This document shows positions 1 through 10,889 of a DNA stretch of 64,000 nucleotides, piece after piece. Below the pieces are notes generated by a model, which did not search any database, was not told the origin of the DNA, and worked only from the letters and a program-made list of their open reading frames with translations. Source of the stretch: Dicyema japonicum (lineage: Eukaryota > Dicyemida > Rhombozoa > Dicyemidae); the NCBI GenBank assembly GCA_011109175.1, contig RDEW01000032.1, positions 403,334 to 467,333 on the forward strand, given 5' to 3'. The first letter of the stretch is position 1. Every line of letters begins with the position of its first letter. Made by a program: the position numbers and the translations under genes.

Positions 1-217
1 AAATTAGTTGTTCAAAGAATTTTGATAAAAAAGGAAAATAAAATAAATCTATAAAGTTTGAATATATCAAATAAAAAAAAAGTAAGATAAAAAGAATTGA
101 TGTCTAGAAAATAATCATTAATTTTATGATGTAAATAAAGAAACCATTTTATTACCAAACAAAGAACCACTGAATCAAACTAATTAATATTATCGATCGA
201 TACACCTTCTGTCTTTA
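1..217. other. AT-rich flank, no gene seen
   Basis: Low-complexity AT-rich sequence leading into the minisatellite. I see no coding stretch, RNA gene or element end here. Confidence 0.5.
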
Positions 218-2172
218 ATGTAGTAGTAGAGGCTAGAGCTATGATTAGTAATGAAACCTGCTGTTGTCGACTGAGTAATAGAAGCTAGGGAAATGACAAG
301 TCACTATACCATCATTAAATGGAGTGGTAGAAGCTAACGTTAATGAAAAATCATCATACCTGCATTCGTCGACGAAGTAATAGAAGCTAAAGAAATGACT
401 AGTCATTATACATTCAACCAATGGAAAAAAAAAAGCTGAGGTTTATGAAAAATCATTTTACCTTTTAGTGTCGTCAGAGTAGTAGAAGCTAGGGAAATGA
501 CAAGTCACTATACCATTTGTCAATTTAATGGTAGAAGCTAACGTTAATAAAAAGTCATTATACCTGCTGTCGTCGAAGGAGTTGTAGAAGCTAGGGAAAT
601 GACTAGTCACTATACCATTAATCAATTTAGTGGTAGAAGCTAACGTTAATGATAAGTCATTATACCTGCAATCGTTGACGGAGTAGTGGAAGCTAGGGAA
701 ATGACAAGTCACTATACCATTAGTCAATTGAGTGGTAGAAGCTAACGTTAATAAAAAGTCATTATACCTGCTGTCGTCGAAGGAGTTGTAGAAGCTAGGG
801 AAATGACTAGTCACTATACCATTAGTCAAATTAGTGGTAGAAGCTAACGTTAATGAAAAGTCATTATACCTGCTGTCGTCGAAGGAGTTGTAGAAGCTAG
901 GGAAATGACTAGTCACTATACCATTAGTCAAATTAGTGGTAGAAGCTAACGTTAATGAAAAGTCATTATACCTGCTGTCGTCGAAGGAGTTGTAGAAGCT
1001 AGGGAAATGACTAGTCACTATACCATTAGTCAAATTAGTGGTAGAAGCTAACGTTAATGAAAAGTCATTATACCTGCTGTCGTCGAAGGAGTTGTAGAAG
1101 CTAGGGAAATGACTAGTCACTATACCATTAGTCAATTTAGTGGTAGAAGATAACGTTAATGATAAGTCATTATACCTGCAATCGTCGACGTAGTAGTAGA
1201 TGCTAGAAAAATGAATAGTGATTATACCATCAGTCAATGGAGTGGTGGAATCTAACGTTAATGAAAAATCATCATACCTGCTGTTGTCGACTGAGTAATA
1301 GAAGCTGGGGAAATGACTAGTCACTATACCATCTGTCAATGGAGTGGTAGAAGCTAACGTTAATGATAAGTCATTATACCTGCAATCGTCGATTGAGTAG
1401 TAGAAGCTAGGGAAATGAAAAGTCATTAAACCATTAGTAAATAGAGTGGTAGAAGCTAATGTTAATAAACAGTCACTATACCTGCAGTCATCGACGGAGT
1501 AGTAGAATCTAGAGAATTGACTAGTCACTATACCATTAGTCAAATTAGTGGTAGAAGCTAACGTTAATGAAAAGTCATTATACCTGCTGTCGTCGAAGGA
1601 GTTGTAGAAGCTAGGGAAATGACTAGTCACTATACCATTAGTCAAATTAGTGGTAGAAGCTAACGTTAATGAAAAGTCATTATACCTGCTGTCGTCGAAG
1701 GAGTTGTAGAAGCTAGGGAAATGACTAGTCACTATACCATTAGTCAAATTAGTGGTAGAAGCTAACGTTAATGAAAAGTCATTATACCTGCTGTCGTCGA
1801 AGGAGTTGTAGAAGCTAGGGAAATGACTAGTCACTATACCATTAGTCAATTTAGTGGTAGAAACTAACGTTAATAAAAAGTCATTATACCTGCGGTCGAC
1901 GAAGGAGTAATAGAAGCTAGGGAAATGACTAGTCACTATACCATTAGTCAAATTAGTGGTAGAAGCTAACGTTAATGATAAATCATTATACCTGATTTCG
2001 TCGACGAATTAATAGAAGCTAAAGAAATGACTAGTCATCATACATTCAGCCAATGGAAAAATAAAAGCTGAGGTTTTGAAAAATCATTTTACCTCTTAGT
2101 GTCGACAGAGTAGTAGAAGCTAGGGAAATGTCTAGTCATTATACCTGTTGTCGTCGACGGTGTAGTAGAATC
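218..2172. repeat. 102-bp minisatellite array, about 19 units
   Basis: Tandem units of 102 bp, for example with the word aggagttg recurring at 781 and 883. Each unit is itself a diverged dimer: a 49-bp half and a 53-bp half both begin gtagaagcta and both contain agtca(c/t)tatacc. Central units (about 780-1140 and 1530-1850) are nearly identical. Units at both edges are degenerate with small deletions, the usual picture of an array homogenised in the middle. Because 102 is divisible by three, a long minus-strand frame (458 to about 2011) with a 34-residue period stays open, but it has no ATG at its 5' end. I treat the array as a satellite rather than a gene. Confidence 0.9.
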
Positions 2173-2812
2173 TTTATCGTCTATTAATTAAAATTTACAT
2201 TACTTTTTGCTACCAAACGTAATCCAATCTCTAATAATCAAAATTTACAATTTACTGGAAAATATATCGAAGAATAACAAAAGACTGACTAATATCATTC
2301 AACATTTCCGTCTGTGTTCGATTATAAATGTTCATCAAAGAATTTGACCTTATTTATTGTGAGTCCGACTGAATTCCATACACCTAAAAAGATATTTGCT
2401 TATATCTCGATTTAATTTCTTCCTCTCACTAATCTCACTTCACGTAATGAAAACGTTCTTTTTTATCTCTGATGACATCAAAAAAATTTTTGTCTAAGGA
2501 GAAAATAACAATCAAAACTAACTTCACAATCATATTTGTTCACAAAAGAGACTCCTGACAAACACCACAGATTTTAACATTACCCTATAAGACGTTATGA
2601 GAAAGACGATAAGACGTTATGTACATATTTTCAATAAACAATGTTATGAGAAATAAACGTGTCAATCAATTTATGTGCTATTATAAAAATAAGGATTAAC
2701 GATATATCAATGCAATATTAGCGCATTCCCACACAGCCCAGAGCCAAATTCGTTCATCTGTGATCGCATTCAATAAATTTATCGTTGGCTTCATTGACCT
2801 TAATATAGAAAA
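2173..2812. other. Intergenic AT-rich stretch
   Basis: No coding region or element recognised. A short internal echo (gacgttatgagaaa and gacgttatgtac, about 2590-2625) is the only local repetition. Confidence 0.5.
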
Positions 2813-3860
2813 TTAAAAATAATACATATCGAAATCAAAGTCGTACTCAAAATCATGATATTTAATAAACTGAAATATTTTTTCTAGAATGGGTTCGTAT
2901 GGATTCAAATCGCTAAAATCTGAATTCATAAAAATAGGGAAAATATCATTTGGATCAATTAATATCTGGCATAGACAACTTAAAATAGAATAGCCAAAAA
3001 TTAGATATTTAGAGTAGTCCATATTTCTTTTCAATAAAACAAAAATTTTACAATATAAAATTTATTAGACCATATGCTGATATTAAATATCTGGTGTTTA
3101 AGCCTATAGCTATATTCTCGACAATTTTAATTACGGCAACTCTTATATATTTGAAATCACATTGAGATACATTATATCTTTCGAAAAAATAATAAATATA
3201 ATGAATTCCATTATAATCGAGAAACAAATTCATATTCTTTTCATTTTCGTCTAAATAAAATATATTTTAAATACCTATAAGAAAATTCAACAAAAAAAAT
3301 TTGCCTGTAATACTTTGATCTCCTGTTTTAAGATGTTCAACACAAGACTAAAATTATATTGTCATATGAACTTCGACAAGTCTTTCAGAATAGGCAATAT
3401 AGGCTAGAAGGTCTGTACTCTTATTTTTTATGATTAATTTAATTTCATGTGAATTAAAGGTATACCAGCATTTAAGATTTATCAATATAATTGATAGTGC
3501 AGGTAACTAAAATAAGAATTAACTAACAAAAGATATTTTCTGCGGTTTAAATTTTAGTACATGCTTAATACAATCGTATAAATCAAATATCAATATATTG
3601 TATAATTCATTGTCATTGGATATAATATCAAGAAAAACATCTAAAATAAAGCTATGGATGATTTTTACTAATACCAACTAATGCCATATGAAATAGAATT
3701 TTGTCTGATTATTTTGAATATAATAATTTTGAAAAATCTATTAACATACAGGTACCGACAAATCAACTAAATTTATATTTTAAAATACTTTCAAAAATGG
3801 TTTTACTAATTTATTTCCAATTTCCACTTCACTATGAATAATCTTGCGAATAGCATAGGA
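2813..3860 (-). pseudogene. Broken LRR-like gene relic
   Basis: This lies directly downstream of the intact LRR-like gene, on the same strand. Several short frames follow one another with shifts: a stretch near 3845-3760 reads FKLLSYAIRKIIHSEVEIGN before a stop, then INLVDLSVPVC in another frame; 3233-3048 gives 61 residues starting MNLFLDYNG; 3034-2813 gives an acidic tail ending DFDFDMYYF, whose first ATG is a few codons inside the open frame. Composition (L, I, N, F, K rich) matches the neighbouring gene, so I infer a decayed family member or the lost 3' part of that gene. A short related piece occurs at 21,660-21,790. Function is unknown. Confidence 0.5.
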
Positions 3861-4045
3861 CAAAAGTTTGAATTTATTATGCAAGTGTTGAGTAAACGAG
3901 GCTAAGTTATTTATAATTGATTGCAGATCAATCTATATTCTTTTATAAATATACAGAATTGCTTATACTTTTACTGAAATGTAAAACTTTGCTATGGTGA
4001 AATTTTACAAATCCTTTTTTTCTTATTCGTCTAAATTTATTAAAA

Positions 4046-4804
4046 TCATAACTTTGATAACTTTTTTAATACTTTTCCTTTAATAAAATATCCAGTTAAA
4101 TTTACGCAAGTTAGATTATTGGCTTTTTTGAATATAGAAAAGAAATTAAAGTCATATCCTTTCAAATTCCTATCACTTGTATGAATGAAATATCTAAATT
4201 TAATGTAAATAAACCTTAAAGAGTCTGGATTGTTAAAGCTTTCTGTAAATTCCTCAAAATCAGTAATTAAGACATTGTGAAAATTTATGCGTTCCAGTTT
4301 GTCAATTATTTTTAGTGTATTTCTATAAATAGTCGTACCGCTATTGAGTCCAAGTAGGTTGAGTATCCTTATTTTTCTAAAACCAGTCATAAATAGCTGA
4401 TGTAGCAAATCTGGGTCATCATACTCCAATAGTGTGAATGATTTGATCTCATTTGAAAAAAATGGAAGAAAAAGATTCTTTTCTGATGAAATAATCCTTC
4501 TTATTGTAATATTTGATAAGTTTGGATAAAATTGAATCATCTTAACAACGTCCATAACTTCAACATCTTCACGGGTCAATTCAAGGCAAAAAATGTCCTT
4601 CTGTACTTCTTCTGGAATCCTATAAAAACTTGAAAATGTAGAAGATTGATCTTTCTCAGGACGTGAATTCAAATATTTAAGTTCATTAAGGATTCTATTG
4701 GAAAACATTTTTTTAGACTTGCTGTTTAATTTTATATATTTTTGTCCATTCAAGTGTCTTCTAATATTATTAATGCAAAATGCATATAATGATGGTGTAT
4801 CCAT
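4046..4804 (-). CDS. LRR-like hypothetical protein, 252 aa
   Basis: A clean frame with a true ATG (cat at 4802-4804) and a TGA stop (4046-4048). The product is rich in Leu, Ile, Asn, Phe and Lys. It begins MDTPSLYAFCINNIRRHLNG and has irregular leucine-rich segments spaced about 22-30 residues apart, such as FRKIRILNLLGLNSG (about 142-156), LKIIDKLERINFHNVLI and NNLTCVNLTGYF near the C-terminus. There is no signal peptide or membrane segment. The style recalls the large LRR protein families of microsporidia; this is from memory, not a search. The end is abrupt and a related decayed stretch follows downstream, so the gene may be 3'-truncated. No promoter motif is recognised upstream. No function is assigned. 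Confidence 0.6.
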   Translation of the reverse strand: MDTPSLYAFCINNIRRHLNGQKYIKLNSKSKKMFSNRILNELKYLNSRPEKDQSSTFSSFYRIPEEVQKDIFCLELTREDVEVMDVVKMIQFYPNLSNITIRRIISSEKNLFLPFFSNEIKSFTLLEYDDPDLLHQLFMTGFRKIRILNLLGLNSGTTIYRNTLKIIDKLERINFHNVLITDFEEFTESFNNPDSLRFIYIKFRYFIHTSDRNLKGYDFNFFSIFKKANNLTCVNLTGYFIKGKVLKKLSKL

Positions 4805-5805
4805 TTATCAACTTGAATATATTTTGATGACCTCAATATAAATTTTTATATTTTATATTTGAATTTCATAAAATTTTATTATTTTTATGATAAATAATAC
4901 ATTTTTCGAATTTATCAAAGAAAGCATTTATAAGGAAATTAAATACCTACCGAACATTAGAACTAGTTGATGTAATTTCTTTTGCAACTTCATTCTCAAA
5001 ATTCAGATCAATTCACTATATTTCTTGAATAGGTAGCATGTACATAAACGGATGGTATCCGATGATTGATTTACATAGAAATTACGAGATTATATATAAA
5101 ATAGACACGTGCCTCAGTATCCTGTGTAAGTTATACATTCGTATGAATAGATTTCATACCGTTTTTGTGTCAGTCAGCATGATTTCGAACTCATTTTCAA
5201 TACAACGTATTGAATTAAGGACTCGTTGACTTATTCATCGGATAATGATCCATAAACCTTTTGAAAAAAATCTTCAAAGAAGCGTGCTCATAGAGGCGTT
5301 TAGCCACGAGAGTATTCTACATCTTCGTGAGGAAGAACTGTGAGCTTAGGGTGGACATGAGGCTATTTCATACCATATAAGTTTTATCTTTGGAAGAATG
5401 AATTAATCTTCATTCAACATTTTTGTAGTTTATAATTAAAATAGACATTCTATCGAAGGACTATTTTCCTCTGAAAGTTATGAGATTGAAATTATGGTTA
5501 CTTGTAGTGTCTTAGAACACAGTCCAATTGGTATAGCGGCAATTTTAAAGGTAACAAGCTTAAGTTTTTTTGGGACTTGTTAAAATTGGCTTTTCTAAAA
5601 GCAATTAACTTTTCCGACTTAAAGGTAACTTAAACAAGGTACTTTCCTACCTCAGTTTTTTGGTAGATATCGTGTCTACCTATAAACTGAGTTCATATAA
5701 TTCTCAGGATATTTTCTGATAAGTCTTAACTTTTTCAGTGACCTTCTTGATCGAACACAGCTTTGTAGTAGTAACAATTTATTTTTTTATTTAAACACAA
5801 AGACT
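4805..5805. other. Intergenic, no gene recognised
   Basis: AT-rich to about 5030, then mixed composition. A 63-codon plus-strand frame at 5038-5229 starts with ATG but shows no recognisable domain or repeat. I do not call it. Confidence 0.4.
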
Positions 5806-6060
5806 ACCAAGAAAGAAAAGTTAAACCCACTAATTGGGTAATCCCAGTCTCCAACATCTCCGAGTTCTTCTTGAATGTTTCACCAGCGACCCAACTGCTC
5901 CGGAAGTTTTTTCTTTTTTGTCTGGAAAGGAATTCTATTGGGGAGCACTTTTTATGGCAGATCAGAATTCTTCTGGATGAGTTACCATATCTCTGAATGG
6001 TTTTCCTAACTCATTACAAAAGCAAAAGAATCCCTGCCAATTCTCAGCGACTCTATTTAG
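5806..6060 (+). repeat. Dispersed repeat, GTGATCCCAG family, copy 1
   Basis: Begins agaaagaaaagttaaaccc and contains ACTAATTGGGTAATCCCAG. Versions of this core preceded by a similar A-rich lead occur near 26,655, 36,555, 62,165 and, inverted, 63,140. Similarity to the copy at 36.5 kb continues patchily (ttaccatatct and ttaccacatct; gaatggtt). The biological identity is unknown. Confidence 0.5.
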
Positions 6061-6734
6061 AAAGGAGACTGGTGATGAATGAACTCTGCTTGCATGAGCC
6101 ATAACAATTGACAAATATTTTATTTTAAAATTTTAAGCATTAAAAAAATTAATAAAAATTTTGACTTTATCGACTTTAAAATTAAATATTAACGGAACTT
6201 TACACTACAAATTTTTTGATTTTTTACCACATAGCGCCAAAGTTAGTGTGGTGCTATGTGGCTACATGAATTAAAGATTACTTGTTTGATTCTTCCGTTC
6301 CTCCTCTTTTCCATTGGCTTCAGTTAGCTTCAATTGCTATCGTGAGTCATGGTTTACCATCTCTGGTGTCGCCAGATTTCCATAAATAACCATTAGTCAA
6401 CAACCACCTAAAGGAGTTCCCCCTGGACGGAATCTTCCTCAAGTCCAAGCATGTAAAGACTGCTGAGGGATACAGTTACTTAGAAGAAAGATGGATTGCT
6501 CATAACAAGCTTTATGCGGCGTCAGACATAACACTCGAAGTAAGATCCTTGATGTGACAGGGACGGATACTACCGCTGCTGCGGCTAAAAGTATAAATGG
6601 AACAATTGACTTTATATTCCATACACAAAATTCAGTTTCAGTGGTCATCATGTTTACATGAAAGCAGAGTAGCGACTTTGCCTGCCCGGTCTTGACGGGT
6701 AGGCGTTGAAACTCACGTGATGACAAATGCGGAA
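6061..6734. other. Non-coding, small shared motif with 52.4 kb
   Basis: No gene recognised. Around 6,235-6,345 a GTGGTGCTATGTGG word followed by a TTCYTCCTCTYTTCC-type stretch and ggcttca is also found near 52,395-52,485, so a small dispersed repeat is likely. Confidence 0.35.
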
Positions 6735-7119
6735 GTATGTCAGGTTTATATGAATATCAAAAGGAAAAGAAGATTAGCAAGATATCGATGCGAGGTGGAT
6801 GGCGACCAAGAACTTAAACTCAAGTCTTCAGATCGCATTCTTAGACGCCCAGTCGTGTAATAAAAAAGGAGTTTTATCAAGAGTATTGGTTCCAGGTTAA
6901 ACTGACGACGGTCAGTTGTAAACATAAGAATTTAATAGATTATGGTATTCAAGTGTTCTTGAAAGAATGTAGAAGCAATGGTGATATGATGACGTGACGT
7001 AGTAATGTATTCTCGTTAGTCCGCAACTTGACAAATATAGGTTAAAAAGTGCCGAGAGAACTGAGCCTTAATGAATTCCATCATGTAGGAGGCATCCGTA
7101 ACGTGAGTTAGAAGAAATC

Positions 7120-7270
7120 ATGATGGAACGTCCAAGACGGTCAGATAGGAACGTGAACAGCCACGACTTTATCCGATAAGGAATCTCTGTGTCGAGAATC
7201 TTGTTTCTCAATACGCAACTGGATGTTCTGTCGAAAACTTTATCTGCAGAATTATGAACATATTGTCTCT
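7120..7270 (-). pseudogene. LINE reverse-transcriptase relic in block copy 1
   Basis: The minus strand reads DKVFDRTSSCVLRNKIL followed by TEIPYRIKSWLFTFLSDRLG. This matches the stretch after RT motif A in Jockey-type elements (the 'D..KAFD...NKIL...IP...WL..YLS.R' pattern), with the catalytic-motif region degraded to DKVFDRT. Only about 45 codons are recognisable. It has an equivalent in the second block copy at 42,450-42,370. Confidence 0.6.
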
Positions 7271-8132
7271 TACAATGAAATCCTTTCATAGTAGGGAGCT
7301 GGCTTATCTTCGCATGACCATTAATAAGTTGGCCTCGGAATGATGACACACTTGAGAGACTAGTTGAGTGAGATTCACCTGAAATTGCAAGCCTTAGTAA
7401 CCTGATGCTGTTATTGCTTGAAAAAGGTACATCGTGCTAATAGGAAAATTCTCTCAGATATATATTCCAGATAGCAGCTCCAAAAACTGCGAATGTTTTC
7501 TGCGAGAAGCATTTGCCACGTTGTATTGACGATAAGGAGGAAATTGAGATTCCATCAGCTGATGTGTCTAACATCTAGACATTTAAAGGAAGACCATTGG
7601 ATAAACGGGCAAGTTATAGAGTCTATTGACTGTCTGGGATATATTTTGTAGTACGTAAGAGCTATGGTGGATTTTTGTATTATTAATATTACCTTTCGAT
7701 ATATGCGGAGTCGAAAGAGCACTTTCAAAACCAATTCTCTTGATCGCCAAAACTGATGAAAACAAAAGTTCAGGGCTAAAATTTAGGAAGTCTTAAAAAA
7801 CACTCATTTTGTGGTCTCAGCGATATGGTATTACAAAAATAAGGTATTACAAAAATAAGTCTCAATAAAAAGTGTGAAACATAATCAGGCCGACCCACAA
7901 CATTACTTTTAGTAATCGTACAAATTTTTATCCAACATTTTAATAATAAACGGATTCAACGGTGGTTTAAACTCACTCAATAGGAACATAAAAATGTCGA
8001 AAAGTGACTAAGCAATACCCCCAAAGTATAAAAGCAGGAACACATTCCTTCAATGTGCTATTCATCTTCATAATCAGCAATGAAATGGCACTAAATACAA
8101 CCAAACGGTCTACAAGTGCTAAAAAGTATCTT

Positions 8133-8339
8133 TCAGTTATTCTCTACTTTTAAATTTTCAATCCTCCCGGACAAATTCTGTGACTCCAATTTCCTGACAC
8201 GGTTCAGTTTCTGTGTATATATAGTTGTCAAATTTTGAATAACAGTCAAGTGCCTAATGATGTACTCGTTGTTTAAATCTTTGATCTTCTTGTTCATTTC
8301 CTTGTTCTCTTCGTCGGCATTTTTATTATAATCTTTCAT
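8133..8339 (-). CDS. Short coiled-coil ORF, doubtful gene
   Basis: A 68-codon frame with ATG at 8337-8339, starting MKDYNKNADEENKEMNKKIK and rich in K, E, N and L with a heptad-like pattern through LTTIYTQKLNRVRKLESQNL. The second copy of the enclosing block (about 43,620-43,400) retains the same similarity but is interrupted by an insertion containing stops, so the reading is not conserved intact. It could be a fragment of a retroelement ORF1-type protein or chance. No function assigned. Confidence 0.25.
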   Translation of the reverse strand: MKDYNKNADEENKEMNKKIKDLNNEYIIRHLTVIQNLTTIYTQKLNRVRKLESQNLSGRIENLKVENN

Positions 8340-8499
8340 GGAAAATTGAAGTCGCGCAAACTATCATTAAATGTGAATTATTAATTTAAAAAAATGTAAT
8401 AAATAATAAAATTTTAAATTTGAATTTTATTTTAAAAACTGTGTTTATTCTCATTGGGCTTTTTAAAGTAAAAAAAGAATAACCTTGTAGTAGGCCCTA

Positions 8500-10860
8500 G
8501 TAACATACATGTATTGGGATACCAGTGTCACAAAATTGATATTGCCATGCTACAGGAATCGAAACTATCAAGAAAGTCAACGCTTCCACACTGCCATGAT
8601 CGACCGATTCAACCAGAGGAGGCGGTGTTCTCATATTCATACACAAATCTATTTCATTCCCCGATTATTCCGTTCAGACACAAGCTTTGTTTGAAAGATA
8701 ACGATCACATCGAACTACTTCGTGTTAGTGAAATAAACCACACAAGGTATACATTTGTAAATATTTACATCCCGCCACCAAGTTCCGGTATGAAACATTA
8801 CTCCCCAAAACTAACCGAATTGCAAAAGATTGAAAATGTGATAATCTGCGGAGACCTAAATGCAAAAGATCCTCTCTGGATAATTGGCCAAAAGAGTAAT
8901 GAGAAGGGGTTTCATATCCTTTCTCAACTAGAACAATTATCCTCATTGACAGGAAATCATACACTCGAACAGTTACCAGACATGGAGACTCTAATACATT
9001 ACCCGACCATACACTATGTTTTCCATCACTATCTTCGGCGATATCTTGGAGAATTGTAAATACCTACACTCGGACCATAATCCAATTTTACTGTCAATCG
9101 AACTACTCTCGCCTATTGAATAACGAATTTCAAACGTGCGAAATGGGATTCATTCAGAGAAAAAACAGAAAAATTTCTATCCGACCTTTTTCGTTGAGAA
9201 TTTCAAATCGCTTGACACCGCATTGAAATTTTTTAATGAGTTTATCCTTAGTGCTGACAAGAAATACATTCCAAGAGGACTCATTGCAGATTATATTCCC
9301 AATTTCACTAAGGAAATTATTGAAAAGATTCATACAAGACGTCGACTCAAAAAATCAAGAATTTATTCGGAGACGAACTATCCAACCTTAATAGCGAAAT
9401 TACAGAATTAATCAATAAGAAAAAATTGGAACGTTGAACAATTTCATCAGAAAATTAACCACCGAACAAAACTAAAGAATTTTTAGGCACTTTACGTGGA
9501 ATTTAGTCGAAACAAAATAGAATAAAGACAAGCCACGCCTCCAATATTGACAAACATCAAACACCACGTTATTTCACTTATCAGGCAGATGTCATAATGG
9601 TCCACTACGCAAAAGTGGGTCTCATAGATATGAACAAATGCTCTCGTCCATGCAAATTAAAAAACGTTCAAACTCCTCAAGGAAAACCGATTAAAATCAG
9701 TACGTCGGATGTCGAAAACTCATCAAAATCGCCAAAAACTCTCCTGCCAAAGGGCTTGATGGAATCTACATTTAAACACCTGGGAGCGCAAGGACTCTGC
9801 CAAAGGGCTTGATGGAATCTGCATTTAAACACCTGGAGCGCAAGGACTCAAAGCAATAACAGACATAATTTCTGTTTCCATCAACATTTGCAGAATTCTT
9901 GTACTATGGAAAAAATTCAAAATAATCCCAATCTTGAGCCCAAGAAGATCCTTCGGATCCGGGATCTATCAGACCAATTTCACTACTATTTGTCGTATCG
10001 AAAATTTTTGAATGTGTTGTACTGAAACTAATATAGAAGTATCTTCCTCGATTTTCAACATGGCTTTCGTCATCAATACACAACATTAACACATCTCTCT
10101 ACCCTTACTCAATATATCGCTGATGGTTTAACAATTATAATCCTCCCAAACGGAATATCCTGTATCGATCGAACATCAAAACGCGTGTTAAGTAACAAAA
10201 TTCTTGTATCTGGAATTCCTCCATGTCTACAGAATTGGTTAACAAATTTCCTTTCTGGAAAAATTGGTCGAGGTGAAATTACGTCATCTCTATCCCAATA
10301 AAGACTTTTCCAAGTGGAGTTCCCCAAGGCTCCGTTTTATCACCCACCTTATTTAACTTACATTTAAGCGACATTCCAATCAATTCCAAGACACTTCTAC
10401 TATTGTATGTGGATGACATGATTGTGGCCTCTACAGACAAAGACGTTAACGAAGCAACAAAAATGTTCAGATCCACTTGAACACTCTTGAAGAGTGGCTT
10501 GGAGCAAACCACCTATCCCCCTCTCCATCTAAATCCACCGTCACTGTATTCACTATCAACCGCCGTCAACTAAATTTTCACTCAATTTTAACAATTTATG
10601 GACAACCACTCACCGTTACGAAACATCCTAAAATACATAGAGTTATTTATGACCAACTACTAACTTTCTCTAAACATGTGAAGGAACAATTACAAAGGCC
10701 TCTCACAATATCAACATACTTGAATCTGTGTCAAATCATTCCTTTGGCCAAAGCAAAAAAATCTCTAACCACCATATATAGACAATTCATTCAAACAACT
10801 ATTAACTAAGATATCTTGCCATGGTCTCCAATGAATGTCATTGAATAAATAAAAAACTGG
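8500..10860 (+). pseudogene. Jockey-like non-LTR retrotransposon, degraded
   Basis: An apurinic-type endonuclease domain lies at 8,514-9,059 (QES at residues 14-16, VNIYIPPPS at 82-90, CGDLNAKDPLW at 112-122); its terminal SDH is in a shifted frame at 9,071-9,079. A linker frame follows at 9,136-9,411. The RT begins with an LDGIYI-type motif near 9,757, then FQHGFR near 10,048, TQYIADG near 10,105, GVPQGSVLSP from 10,316 and YVDD at 10,406-10,417. The frame then shifts at about 10,476 to NTLEEWLGANHLSPSPSKST. The motif A aspartate region is replaced by CIDRTSKR, so the copy is catalytically dead even apart from its frameshifts. Family knowledge: these elements encode EN and RT for target-primed insertion. 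Confidence 0.88.
9744..9848 (+). repeat. 53-bp tandem duplication inside the RT relic
   Basis: ctgccaaagggcttgatgga begins at 9,744 and again at 9,797, duplicating an LDGI-encoding segment of the Jockey-like RT. The second unit has one base fewer in the ggg run. It is a local slippage event after the element was already in place. Confidence 0.85.
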
Positions 10861-10889
10861 ATAAAAAAATAATGAACTTTCCGAACATA

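Larger units (their letters stand above)
6735..8515 (+). repeat. 1.75-kb dispersed duplication, copy 1
   Basis: Collinear with 42,063-43,790 in direct orientation: both start at gtatgtcaggtttat and end at gtagtaggccctagt. In between, long shared stretches include gaccaagaacttaaactcaa and the reverse-transcriptase relic described below. Differences are point changes and small indels in both copies, so it is an old duplication or repeat family. The block stops exactly where the Jockey-like endonuclease frame begins (8,514), suggesting it may be upstream sequence of that element. Confidence 0.8.

Noticed and set aside
458-2011. Long minus-strand frame across the minisatellite as a repeat-protein gene
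   Set aside because: The frame has no ATG near its 5' end (the upstream-most possible start is TTG), the repeat period is a multiple of three so openness is expected once one unit is open, and unit-to-unit amino-acid changes are frequent. Kept as a repeat.
5529-5570. tRNA-like word ggtatagcggc
   Set aside because: No anticodon arm or T arm follows.
7480-7580. THAP-type zinc finger (ANVFCEKHLPRC)
   Set aside because: Only one Cys/His pair is visible, the second block copy loses the Cys, and no upstream C-x2-4-C or THAP motif is readable.
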